DNA of 64,000 bases from assembly GCF_036825535.1 (NCBI RefSeq), contig NZ_CP098813.1, positions 124,001 through 188,000 on the forward strand, read 5' to 3'. The notes beneath the pieces are model-generated. The model had not been told where the DNA came from. It was given only the letters and a program-made list of their open reading frames with translations, and searched no databases. The translations under genes and the position numbers were made by a program. Source of the DNA: Parasalinivibrio latis. Its GTDB lineage: Bacteria; Pseudomonadota; Gammaproteobacteria; Enterobacterales; Vibrionaceae. Within the stretch, counting starts at the first letter, position 1, and every line of letters starts with the position of its first letter. Positions 16,917 through 25,009 of the stretch are shown here, piece after piece.

Positions 16917-17999
16917 ATGGACTCATCAAGCTCACAACAAAAAGGAAAAACCGGCACCGGCTACGAAAAGGCGGCAGCGAGCTCAAAAGAGTTTGCTTCT
17001 ATTGCTCAGCAACATACGTTGGCACAGCGTACCCAGCGTTTTTTGCACAACCGCCCTACTGCAGCCCCCTTTCTTGTTTTGCTTTTGGCCATTCTGGTCT
17101 TTTCGTCACTGGTAGGTGATCGCTTTTTCCACCCCTTTAACCTGTCCCTTGTCCTGCAGCAGGTCACCATAATTGGTGTACTTGGTATAGCACAGACACT
17201 GATTATACTGACCGCCGGAATCGACCTCTCCGTCGGGGCAATCATGGTTCTAAGTTCGGTGGTAATGGGGAGGATGGCCATAGATTACGGGCTCGGTGCA
17301 CCTGCTGCATTGGCTATTGGCCTGGGTGTCGGCGCACTCGCCGGTGCTATAAACGGCTGGCTGGTCTCCCGGATCAAACTTCCCCCGTTTATTGCGACTC
17401 TCGGGACATGGAATATCTTCTTTGCGCTGAATCTCTGGTATTCAAACAGCCAGACCATACGCTCACAGGTCATTGCTGAACATGCCTCGTTATTGCAATG
17501 GCTGGGTAGCACCATTGATTTGTTCGGCGCTCGTATCGCTTATAGCTCTATCTTCATGATCCTGCTGTTCATCGTGGTGTGGTATGCACTGAACTGGACA
17601 CCGTGGGGGCGGCATGTGTACGCCATCGGCGATGACCCGGATGCAGCAAGGCTTGCTGGTATCCGGGTAAAGCGGGTGCAGATGTCTGTCTATATCACTG
17701 CCGGGGTAATCTGTGCACTTGCGGCATGGGTGCTGATTGGGCGCATTGGCTCCGTGAGCCCTCAGGCCGGGTACACCGCCAACCTGGACTCCATTACCGC
17801 AGTGGTCATTGGTGGCACCAGCCTTTTCGGTGGGCGGGGTTCTATCTACGGCACTCTTATCGGGGCACTTATTGTCGGGGTTTTCCGTAACGGGCTGGCC
17901 CTGTTGGGCGTCGATGTCCTGTGGCAGGAATTTACCGTAGGCTTGCTTATCATTGTCGCCGTAAGTATCGACCAGTGGATCCGGAGGGCTTCATCATGA
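16917..17999 (+). CDS. frcC: FrcC-like sugar ABC transporter permease
   Basis: The 360-residue inner-membrane protein has a roughly 55-residue cytosolic N-terminus, then eight to ten hydrophobic segments of the BPD_transp_2 (RbsC/FrcC) family. Landmarks are LTAGIDLSVGAIMVLSSVV, GAINGWLVSRIKLPPFIATL and the family signature AVVIGGTSLFGGRGSIYGTLIGALIV near the C-terminus (a shortened quote: IGGTSLFGGRGSIYGTLIGA). It imports sugar with the FrcA ATPase, whose ATG overlaps this gene's TGA by four bases. The start at ATG 16917 lies after the intercistronic hairpin with a modest ribosome site (GGATACTC). Confidence 0.88.
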   Translation: MDSSSSQQKGKTGTGYEKAAASSKEFASIAQQHTLAQRTQRFLHNRPTAAPFLVLLLAILVFSSLVGDRFFHPFNLSLVLQQVTIIGVLGIAQTLIILTAGIDLSVGAIMVLSSVVMGRMAIDYGLGAPAALAIGLGVGALAGAINGWLVSRIKLPPFIATLGTWNIFFALNLWYSNSQTIRSQVIAEHASLLQWLGSTIDLFGARIAYSSIFMILLFIVVWYALNWTPWGRHVYAIGDDPDAARLAGIRVKRVQMSVYITAGVICALAAWVLIGRIGSVSPQAGYTANLDSITAVVIGGTSLFGGRGSIYGTLIGALIVGVFRNGLALLGVDVLWQEFTVGLLIIVAVSIDQWIRRASS

Positions 18000-18796
18000 C
18001 AGTTAAAAACATCCAGCCGGTACTGAGTGCCCGCGGGCTTGTTAAACGCTATGGCCGGGTTACCGCCCTAAACGGTTCTGACTTTGAACTGATGCCGGGT
18101 GAAATCCTTGCAGTTATAGGTGACAACGGCGCAGGTAAGTCCAGCTTAATCAAAGCACTCTCCGGAGCCCTGGTTCCAGACGAAGGCGAAATATTCCTCG
18201 ATGGTAAAAAGGTTAACTTCACCAACCCAATGCAAGCCAGGGATGCCGGCATTGAAACGGTATACCAGAACCTGGCGGTTTCACCGGCGCTGAATATTGC
18301 AGATAACTTGTTTTTAGGCCGGGAAATACTCTGCCCCGGGATTCGTGGAAAGTGGTTCAGGATGCTCGATAAAAAAGCCATGAATGCAGCGGCAAAAAAA
18401 CAGTTGTCTGAACTAGGGCTGATGACAATACAGGATATTACTCAGGCGGTGGAAACACTTTCTGGCGGGCAGCGACAAGGCGTAGCAGTCGCACGATCGG
18501 CACTGTTTGGCAGCAAGGTGGTCATTATGGATGAGCCAACCGCAGCATTAGGGGTTAAAGAATCCCGCCGAGTTCTGGATCTGATCCGTGAGGTAAGGGA
18601 CCGGGGGTTACCAGTCGTACTGATTAGCCACAACATGCCGCATGTGTTTGAGGTGGCAGACCGAATCCATATTCACAGGCTCGGTGAACGGGTAGATATC
18701 ATCTCACCACAGACCCATACAATGTCAGATGCGGTTGCTATAATGACCGGAGCAGTAGAGCCCGGCACACCGGGCAGTGTCAGGAATTCAGCATAG
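17996..18796 (+). CDS. frcA: FrcA-like sugar ABC transporter ATPase
   Basis: This 266-residue single-domain ATPase has Walker A GDNGAGKSS (about 39-47), the signature LSGGQRQG, Walker B VVIMDEPTAAL and the switch His in VVLISHNMPHVF. Rbs-type importers usually have a duplicated ATPase of about 500 residues; the Frc subgroup has one domain, which fits here. The ATG at 17996 overlaps the permease stop (ATGA) and follows GGAGGG by seven bases. Two more binding-protein and hydrolase genes follow on the same strand. It powers uptake at the inner membrane. Confidence 0.9.
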   Translation: MTVKNIQPVLSARGLVKRYGRVTALNGSDFELMPGEILAVIGDNGAGKSSLIKALSGALVPDEGEIFLDGKKVNFTNPMQARDAGIETVYQNLAVSPALNIADNLFLGREILCPGIRGKWFRMLDKKAMNAAAKKQLSELGLMTIQDITQAVETLSGGQRQGVAVARSALFGSKVVIMDEPTAALGVKESRRVLDLIREVRDRGLPVVLISHNMPHVFEVADRIHIHRLGERVDIISPQTHTMSDAVAIMTGAVEPGTPGSVRNSA

Positions 18797-18810
18797 TCCT
18801 GGGAGGGAGC

Positions 18811-19755
18811 ATGAAAATCAGGTCAGCTATTTATCTGATTGTTGCAGTGATAACCACTGTAGTGCTCCTTCCAATCCGCCCGGTTTTTGCCGCCAATCCG
18901 GCTGTCAACAGCATAACGGTGAAAGCCGGTATCAGCGTATCAGACCTGACCAATCCCTATTTTGTCACCATGGTACGAAGTATTCAGGACGAACTCAGCC
19001 GGCACACTGGAAATGCCAGTTTTATCGTCCGTTCAAGTGCCTACAACCTAGACCGGCAGATAAGACAGCTGGACGAATTTGTAGCAGAGAAAGTTGATAT
19101 TATCTTTCTTGCCGCGACGGATGAGTTTCAAATCAATGATGCCGTTCTTAACGCTCGTGAAGCCGGGATCCCTGTCGTCGCAGTAGACGTACGCGCACAG
19201 GGTGCAGACTTTGCTGTCACAACGGACAATGTACAGGCTGGCCAGGTAGCCTGCTCTAACCTTGCGGAATATATCCAAGGCAGGGGAAACGTGGTCATTA
19301 TTAACGGCCCTCCGGTATCATCGGTGATTGAGAGAGTGTCCGGATGCAAACGGGTGCTGGCAGACTACCCTGCAATACGGATTGTAAGTGACAGCCTCAA
19401 CGGCACCGCCAGTTATGAAGGTGGATTGGAGGCCATGGCATATGCGTTGGAAGCGTACCAGAGCATATCCGGTGTCTTTACTATCAACGATCCCACTGCA
19501 TTGGGTGCGGAACAGGCAATCCGTCAATCAGGGAAAGAGGTATATATCGTTTCTGTTGATGGCAGTGCCCTTGCCATTGATGCACTGAAAGAGGCCCGTC
19601 CCTATTGGTTGGGGACTGCCAGTCAGTCACCGGACAAAATGAGCCGCCGTGCCGTCCAGGTTGCCCTGGATATATTGAAAGGTACACCTCCGGATAACGA
19701 TGTCATTCTTATTCCATCGAAATTCATCAGCCGACAAAATATCCCAACCCCATAA
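18811..19755 (+). CDS. Second periplasmic binding protein, possible TorT-like sensory partner
   Basis: The 314-residue product has a signal peptide (hydrophobic core to VFAANPA) and a Peripl_BP_4 fold: GISVSDLTNPYFVTMVRSIQ, then FLAATDEFQINDAVLNAREA, TINDPTALGAEQA and YIVSVDGSALAIDAL. It is clearly different from FrcB (shorter, low identity). It follows frcA by 14 bases, with a strong GGGAGGGAGC ribosome site, so it is in the same operon. A transporter rarely needs two binding proteins. Because a TorS-like kinase is encoded just upstream, I infer that this protein reports ligand to the kinase, as TorT or LuxP do. It may equally be a second uptake receptor. Confidence 0.82.
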   Translation: MKIRSAIYLIVAVITTVVLLPIRPVFAANPAVNSITVKAGISVSDLTNPYFVTMVRSIQDELSRHTGNASFIVRSSAYNLDRQIRQLDEFVAEKVDIIFLAATDEFQINDAVLNAREAGIPVVAVDVRAQGADFAVTTDNVQAGQVACSNLAEYIQGRGNVVIINGPPVSSVIERVSGCKRVLADYPAIRIVSDSLNGTASYEGGLEAMAYALEAYQSISGVFTINDPTALGAEQAIRQSGKEVYIVSVDGSALAIDALKEARPYWLGTASQSPDKMSRRAVQVALDILKGTPPDNDVILIPSKFISRQNIPTP

Positions 19756-19798
19756 CATTCCCCATCTTTTTCTCTCCCAACATAATCATTTGTTATGT

Positions 19799-19811
19799 CG
19801 CAAATTTTGCG
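19799..19811. promoter_or_regulatory. Palindrome upstream of the nucleoside hydrolase
   Basis: CGCAAATTTTGCG is a perfect 6+1+6 palindrome, 138 bases before the nucleoside hydrolase ATG, in the 193-base gap after the second binding-protein gene. It is a candidate operator; the binding protein is unknown. Confidence 0.35.
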
Positions 19812-19948
19812 TCTGTTACACAACAAAAGCCCTCAGAAGTCGACCTGGTTATCATTTTTCTCTTACCCATTTTGCGAATATGAAAACGCCTGATTGGCTC
19901 CCGCAATTTGGCGGGTACGCAATGAAATAAGGAATACGGTAACTAGCC

Positions 19949-20914
19949 ATGAACACACGCCATAAAATTATTTTCGACACAGATCCGGGGATTGATGACG
20001 CTATGGCGATACTGTTCGCGGAGGCCCACCCAGACATCGAGCTGATGGGGCTGACCACCGTATACGGCAATGCGCCCATCGAAACCACAACCAAAAACGC
20101 ACTTTTCCTGAAGCAGAAATTCGGGATGGATGCGACCATTGCCAAAGGTGCAGATAAACCCTTGGTTCGCTCCCCCTTACCACCAAGTTCCGTCGTACAC
20201 GCTGAAAACGGACTGGGGAACTACCCGGTTCCGGAGAACGTGGAAGGTGAGATCGATGCTCGCCCGGCGTGGCAATATATTGTCGACACGGTGCGTGCAC
20301 ATCCCGGAGAAATAACCTTGGTAGCAGTGGGTCCCCTCACTAACCTCGCCCTCGCACTGGAAGCAGCACCTGACATTGCAACGCTTGTTGAAGAAGTGGT
20401 TATCATGGGAGGCGCATTTGGCGAAAATGGCCATCACGGCAACGTCACCCCGTTTGCCGAAGCTAACATCCATGACGACCCCCATGCTGCAGACAAAGTA
20501 CTGACTGCTGGCTGGCCAGTCGTCATCATTGGCCTTGATGCCACACATGAGTGCTTTTTCAGCCGCCAGTACATTGAAGAACTGGGACGTGAAGGCGGTG
20601 AGATGGGTAAATTTATTGATGACATCAGTAAGTATTACCTGGACTTTTATTCCGCCCGCCACGGTCTGGACGGCTGTTTTGTGCACGACCCATCACCGGT
20701 CGCCTACGTTATCGAACCCAGCTTGTTCACGCTGCGTTCCGGTCCGGTACGGGTGGTAACAGAAGGTGTGGCTGAAGGCATGACCCTGCAGAAAACCTGT
20801 GAGCGCCGCTACCCTTACGATGACTGGAAAGATATTCCGGAGCAGGATGTGGCCGTTAACGTTAGGGAAGATGAACTGTTGGCCCTCTACCGGAACACTT
20901 TTATCACGGACTGA
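19949..20914 (+). CDS. Inosine/uridine-preferring nucleoside hydrolase
   Basis: The 321-residue cytosolic enzyme has the calcium-binding signature DTDPGIDD at residues 10-17. TTVYGNAPIETTTKNAL, VGPLTNLALAL, VIMGGAFGENGHHGNVTPFA and the late Asp/His region FVHDPSPVAYV also match the family. It splits ribonucleosides into base and ribose. The start at ATG 19949 has AAGGAA at a rather long distance. It ends in a strong terminator and follows a sugar importer of the fructose/ribose class. That context suggests the imported ligand or its product may be ribose or a nucleoside. The exact base preference (RihA, RihB or RihC type) cannot be set from sequence alone. Confidence 0.9.
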   Translation: MNTRHKIIFDTDPGIDDAMAILFAEAHPDIELMGLTTVYGNAPIETTTKNALFLKQKFGMDATIAKGADKPLVRSPLPPSSVVHAENGLGNYPVPENVEGEIDARPAWQYIVDTVRAHPGEITLVAVGPLTNLALALEAAPDIATLVEEVVIMGGAFGENGHHGNVTPFAEANIHDDPHAADKVLTAGWPVVIIGLDATHECFFSRQYIEELGREGGEMGKFIDDISKYYLDFYSARHGLDGCFVHDPSPVAYVIEPSLFTLRSGPVRVVTEGVAEGMTLQKTCERRYPYDDWKDIPEQDVAVNVREDELLALYRNTFITD

Positions 20915-20936
20915 CAGGCAAAAAGAATACATTTCG

Positions 20937-20963
20937 CGGCAGGCCATTCAGCCTGCCGTTTTT
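20937..20963 (+). terminator. Rho-independent terminator
   Basis: Stem CGGCAGGC (20937-20944) and GCCTGCCG (20951-20958), loop CATTCA, followed by five T. It closes the sugar/nucleoside block. Confidence 0.88.
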
Positions 20964-21027
20964 ATGTATAAAACAAATTGCAATACTACACTTTCTTCGA
21001 GAAGTGGAAATTTCACCGGAGAAAAAC

Positions 21028-21438
21028 ATGCCTCAACCCCTACTCCAAATAGTTTATGTTAGTTCGGCGTCATACCTTATGACAGAGAATGAACTGGATG
21101 AATTGCTGGAAGAGATTAGAACCAACAACGAAAGACTCAATGTTAGCGGTATGCTGCTGTACAAAGATGGTTGCTTTATACAAGTGATAGAAGGACCTCC
21201 CGAGACCCTGGAAGCACTGTTTGATCGAATTAGTAATGACGACCGCCACCATGACGTGATGGAGCTGCTACATACTTCCATTCCGTCCCGTGAATTTGGG
21301 GCTTGGACAATGGGGTATCAGCGTCTAGGCGATGATCAGCTTAATGGTTTCAACAACTTTTTCTGTCAAAACCATACTGTCACCCAAAATGCTAAATTGG
21401 GTAGTGAGGCTCTGGCTTTGATGCTGACCTACCGCTAG
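21028..21438 (+). CDS. BLUF-domain blue-light photoreceptor
   Basis: The 136-residue protein is essentially one BLUF domain that binds FAD. The photoactive core is present: Tyr10 in QIVYVSSAS, Asn38 in NVSGMLLY, Gln52 in FIQVIEG, Trp93 and Met95 in FGAWTMGY. The stretch between FIQVIEGPPE and IPSREF is typical. No output domain is attached; the C-terminal 35 residues probably form the capping helices, so signalling would be through a partner protein. The frame also opens at GTG 21004, but ATG 21028 follows CGGAG by six bases. An MscS-type channel gene follows; c-di-GMP genes are nearby (4.8 and 23.5 kb). Light control of either is speculation. Confidence 0.88.
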   Translation: MPQPLLQIVYVSSASYLMTENELDELLEEIRTNNERLNVSGMLLYKDGCFIQVIEGPPETLEALFDRISNDDRHHDVMELLHTSIPSREFGAWTMGYQRLGDDQLNGFNNFFCQNHTVTQNAKLGSEALALMLTYR

Positions 21439-21447
21439 TTATAGCTG

Positions 21448-21494
21448 TTGTATACTAAGTGTCGAACTAAATACGCTGTTTTTTGTATACTGAG
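21448..21494 (+). repeat. Two direct repeats before the MscS-like gene
   Basis: TTGTATACTAAG (21448-21459) and TTGTATACTGAG (21483-21494) are 12-base repeats that differ at one base. They lie 35 bases apart in the gap between the BLUF and channel genes. The core GTATAC is itself a palindrome. Possible paired regulator sites. Confidence 0.4.
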
Positions 21495-21528
21495 CCCTCA
21501 TTTGATGGACTTTTAGCAGGGCATAAAA

Positions 21529-22422
21529 TTGGAATATCTTGAGTCAGCAGTCCGGTATCTCATAACCCACAAACTTATTCTCTCCGTCCTGATTTTCACG
21601 CTGATTATTATAATCCGGCGTCTAATACTCTCTCACATTCGTGGAGACAGTAACTTTCTCAGCGAAGATCAGCGTAAGTGGATGTCGCGCACTAAAAACG
21701 GCACATTTACGCTCTTACTGCTTGTCATGTTCATACTGTGGCAATCAGAAATCAGTGAGTTTGCATTGTCACTCACCGCAATTGCTGTAGCGGTTGTTGT
21801 CGCATCAAAAGAGATTATTCTTTGCTTTACCGGCTCGATCCAGCGTGCAAGTTCCCGGTCTTTCCAGATTGGCGATTGGATTGAAGTTGGCAACAATTGC
21901 GGGGAGGTTATAGACCACAACCTGATGGCTACCAAAATTCAGGAAATTGACCTTCACCACGGCCAGTACCATTACACAGGGAAAACTATCACGCTTCCTA
22001 ACTCCCTGTTCTTCACAAGCCCAGTGAAAAACCTGAATTTCATGAAACGCTATGTCTACCACTGCTTTTCCATCACCGTACGAGAGACCTGTAACCTCTA
22101 TCCTTTTGTTCCCTATTTGCTTGCGAGGATAGATGACCACTGCGAAGACTTTATTGAAGTAGCCCGGCGTTATAACCATGTCATAGAGCGTCATGCCGGC
22201 GTGGATTTACCGGGAGCAGAGCCCCATATTCATCTCAGTACGACCGAAATGGGAGAACAGGTTATTCACTTTATGATGTTTGTGCCAACGGAGCGTGCAG
22301 TAGAGATAGAGCAATTAATCCGTGAAGACTTTATGACTCTGTACTGTGAGAAAATACTGAAACAGCTCAGTCCTGCAACACCGCCAGTGACACCGGAAAA
22401 TCCAGCGCATCCTTTGCCGTAA
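21529..22422 (+). CDS. MscS-family mechanosensitive ion channel protein
   Basis: The 297-residue product has three or so transmembrane segments (about 10-30, 58-73, 77-93) and an MscS-like pore and beta domain: SLTAIAVAVVVASKEII, then RSFQIGDWIEVGNNCGEVID and KTITLPNSLFFTSPVKNL. Channels of this family open under membrane tension to relieve hypo-osmotic shock. The glycine-rich pore pattern of E. coli MscS is not strongly conserved, and the cytoplasmic domain is longer with a Pro-rich tail. The start is TTG 21529 after AGCAGGG; no ATG is available before residue 52, so the TTG is needed to keep the first helix. Downstream spacing to the phosphatase is about 170 bases. Confidence 0.82.
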   Translation: MEYLESAVRYLITHKLILSVLIFTLIIIIRRLILSHIRGDSNFLSEDQRKWMSRTKNGTFTLLLLVMFILWQSEISEFALSLTAIAVAVVVASKEIILCFTGSIQRASSRSFQIGDWIEVGNNCGEVIDHNLMATKIQEIDLHHGQYHYTGKTITLPNSLFFTSPVKNLNFMKRYVYHCFSITVRETCNLYPFVPYLLARIDDHCEDFIEVARRYNHVIERHAGVDLPGAEPHIHLSTTEMGEQVIHFMMFVPTERAVEIEQLIREDFMTLYCEKILKQLSPATPPVTPENPAHPLP

Positions 22423-22596
22423 AAGAATGAAGGCATTTTTATGTCCAGCAAGGGAACCGATTTTAATAAACCCGGCCCATCAAACGGTTAGCTCAATAGG
22501 ACGTCTTTGTTTTGCAAAGAATGTTTCACTGTTAATGCCAAAAAGCTTCACTTAGAGCAGATAGGGTTAATTAACTTTCGTTCTAAAGTGACCGCC

Positions 22597-23415
22597 ATGG
22601 AAAAAGTGCACGTTGAAACGATCTGGCTATCTGACCTTCATCTGGGTAACCGCGATTGCAAAGCCGACTACCTTCTGGACTTTCTTAAACACCATCAGGC
22701 CCGTACTCTCATACTTGTAGGAGATATCGTTGACCTATGGTCACTTAAATCTCGCCATCATTGGCCCAAAAGTCACAATCAGGTAGTCACCACGCTTTTG
22801 GATATGGCACACCACGGCACAAGGGTTATTTATATCCCGGGCAACCACGATGAAGCTGTCAGGGAATTCGTGAAATTTGATTTTGGGAAAGTAGAAGTTC
22901 GCTCACACTACACTCACTCGCTGGTAAATGGCCACAAAGCCTTGGCTATCCATGGTGACGAATTTGATACCCTGGTCTGCCATAGCCGCCTGACTTCCCT
23001 TGCCGGGGACGCTGGCTATGATTTTCTTCTTTTCCTGAACCGCTGGAATGACAAACTTCGCAGACTGGCCGGTCGTCCCTACTGGTCGCTGTCAGGATAT
23101 ATTAAGGAAAAGGTCCACAAAGCAAAGGAAGCCATGCAGCGCTTTAAGAACGCTTCTCTGGCTAAAGCAAGAAAACGCCAGGTTGACGCTATTGTTTGCG
23201 GGCATATACACCACCCTGAAATTCTGGAAACCGAAGACGTGGTATACATGAATGATGGGGACTGGATTGAGAACTGCTCATCGTTGATAGAGTATTCAGA
23301 CGGTACGATTCAACTGATACGCTGGACTGAAGGGTTAACAGTCCTCGATGAAACGTCCCGGTTTGCAGGAGAAAATCGCTTGTATAATGAAACGTTCTGT
23401 AAAGAAGCGGTATAG
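22597..23415 (+). CDS. Calcineurin-like phosphoesterase (UDP-2,3-diacylglucosamine hydrolase-like)
   Basis: The 272-residue cytosolic protein has the complete metallophosphatase set: SDLHLG (D-x-H), VGDIVDLW, PGNHDE, AIHGDEFD and VCGHIHHPEI. The spacing and the insert with WNDKLRRLAGRPYWSLSGYI resemble the LpxH-like proteins of the YbbF group that have lost strict lipid A function. The frame is open from TTG 22507, but ATG 22597 gives the proper family start; its ribosome site is weak, so the longer form is possible. It ends at a bidirectional terminator shared with the convergent diguanylate cyclase. It may hydrolyse a nucleotide-linked lipid or another phosphodiester; this is not certain. 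Confidence 0.8.
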   Translation: MEKVHVETIWLSDLHLGNRDCKADYLLDFLKHHQARTLILVGDIVDLWSLKSRHHWPKSHNQVVTTLLDMAHHGTRVIYIPGNHDEAVREFVKFDFGKVEVRSHYTHSLVNGHKALAIHGDEFDTLVCHSRLTSLAGDAGYDFLLFLNRWNDKLRRLAGRPYWSLSGYIKEKVHKAKEAMQRFKNASLAKARKRQVDAIVCGHIHHPEILETEDVVYMNDGDWIENCSSLIEYSDGTIQLIRWTEGLTVLDETSRFAGENRLYNETFCKEAV

Positions 23416-23424
23416 CAGAAACAA

Positions 23425-23459
23425 AAAAAGCCGCGAAGCATTCACGCTGGCGGCTTTTT
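23425..23459. terminator. Bidirectional rho-independent terminator
   Basis: AAAAAGCCGC (23425-23434) pairs with GCGGCTTTTT (23450-23459). It serves both the phosphatase (plus) and the convergent diguanylate cyclase (minus). Confidence 0.85.
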
Positions 23460-23475
23460 ATATCTAACTTTTACA

Positions 23476-24570
23476 TCAAACAGCATTTAGTGGAGCTGAT
23501 GTACGAACCTGGTTTTTACCATGCCCTTTTGCTAGATAAAGTGCTTTATCCGCTTCATTGACCAACTCATCCAAAGTCCGGTGTGTTCCCCTGAACGCGA
23601 CACCTATACTGGCAGTTACGGTGAACCCGTCATGGTCATGAACTAACACCGTTCCTTCTACGTTCGCGCGGATGCGATTAGCTATTTTCAGCGTTGTCTG
23701 CGGGTCGGTGTTGGCAATCAACACAACAAACTCTTCCCCTCCCCAGCGACAGATAACATCAGTCTCACGTACCGAACTTTGCAAAGTAGCCGATACATGC
23801 ATCAACGCCAGATCTCCGGCATTATGACCAAAGTTATCGTTAACGCTCTTAAAATCATCCAGATCCACCACCGCTAGGGCAATGCTGGTATCAGGCTGCT
23901 TCCAGAGTTCGCGAGCATCTTCCACAAATGCCTGCCGGTTAAGTACACCGGTAAGAGAGTCTTTGCGGGCCAATTCCTTGAGCTCTTTTTGCAATTCAAA
24001 CTCAAGTGATGATATTCGCCGGATCGTAAAGCTCGCGGCAAGGGAATACCCCATTAATGGCACGAGATGAATATTGGTAGCAATAAACATCTCATCAAAC
24101 ATTGCCATTCTTCCAGTTACTATAAGTATGCCCAGTACACAGACGTAGGCTACTAAATAGATAAACGCCAAAAATTTTAGAGGCATCATTGGCGCCACCA
24201 CCAATGCAGTCACAGTGTAATATGCAATTGCTGACACCAGATATGGCAAACTTTTATCTGACTGACTGTAACTGAAAGTTATACAAACAATACTGAATAC
24301 CGCTACCACGCCGACCCATTCCACAAGCCAGCGGTTGTATTTCGGATGGTAGAGAACGCTAATACACGACAGAACCGCCAATGCGGCCAAAACCCGCAAA
24401 AAGAAGGTGGTTTCAAAATGTGTCCTGTCCAGGCTGTACTCCCAGAAGCCATATGAAAAAATGATGACTGCGCCAATAAGGAAAAGGCGAACTAACAAGG
24501 GTCTATGACGTTCCAGTTGAAAGCGGTAGTAAGCGTCCTGCTCTCTGTGTGTAAACACGGCTGACCTCAC
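23476..24570 (-). CDS. Membrane-bound diguanylate cyclase
   Basis: The 364-residue protein has about six membrane helices in residues 24-195 and a C-terminal GGDEF domain. It shows KDSLTGVLNRQAF, VDLDDFKSVNDNFGHNAGD and the catalytic GGEEF. The inhibitory I-site is present: RETD five residues before GGEEF. It therefore should make c-di-GMP and be subject to product inhibition. The N-terminal membrane region resembles no named sensor. GTG 24570 is the start, with AGGA seven bases before. It is the second c-di-GMP gene of the window and, like the EAL-CBS-GGDEF gene, sits alone. Confidence 0.92.
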   Translation of the reverse strand: MRSAVFTHREQDAYYRFQLERHRPLLVRLFLIGAVIIFSYGFWEYSLDRTHFETTFFLRVLAALAVLSCISVLYHPKYNRWLVEWVGVVAVFSIVCITFSYSQSDKSLPYLVSAIAYYTVTALVVAPMMPLKFLAFIYLVAYVCVLGILIVTGRMAMFDEMFIATNIHLVPLMGYSLAASFTIRRISSLEFELQKELKELARKDSLTGVLNRQAFVEDARELWKQPDTSIALAVVDLDDFKSVNDNFGHNAGDLALMHVSATLQSSVRETDVICRWGGEEFVVLIANTDPQTTLKIANRIRANVEGTVLVHDHDGFTVTASIGVAFRGTHRTLDELVNEADKALYLAKGHGKNQVRTSAPLNAV

Positions 24571-25009
24571 TGATGAATCCTAGCCACAAATTACATTTAA
24601 AAGTTTAGGCTAATATGATTGTATTGGTGGAAGTGCCAGCTAATTTCTCCCGACAAAACAAGGAAGTAATCGATTACATTTTGATTTTCTCGACATTAGT
24701 TTATGAATTGCTTGAAGTTCATAAAATAACCACTTTTGAGTTTTTATGGAATCATGATCACATAAAACAACCCGCAAATAGCCAAGCGTTTCATAAAAAC
24801 TTTTCGTACGATCGTACTTCGTGATTCGGCAGATATCAGTTTTAAACGCATATTCATCAATCACTAATATATTTGACATTTCAAATTGTTAGACAAGAAA
24901 GTGTGATTGAATGATTAAAGGAAATACTTTAACAGCAGGTCTGAATTGAGAAGATTTGCAGTGAAAAATTGAAAACTTTTCACTGCATTAGGCAATCTTC
25001 AAAACTCAA
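24571..25009. other. AT-rich intergenic region with orphan frames and hairpins
   Basis: About 440 AT-rich bases. A minus-strand frame (24640-24879, 79 codons, ATG start) and a plus-strand frame (24615-24824, TTG- or ATG-like) overlap; neither has a ribosome site or a recognised motif, and they may be decayed sequence. A perfect palindrome GTACGATCGTAC lies at 24806-24817. A stem-loop, GCAGTGAAAA (24958-24967) with TTTTCACTGC (24977-24986), lies just after the yejF stop and may end the yej transcript. Confidence 0.4.
24958..24986 (-). terminator. Hairpin after the yej operon
   Basis: A 10-bp perfect stem, GCAGTGAAAA/TTTTCACTGC, about 25 bases beyond the yejF stop on the minus strand. A long T-run is lacking, but the stem is AT-rich and well placed. 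Confidence 0.5.
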
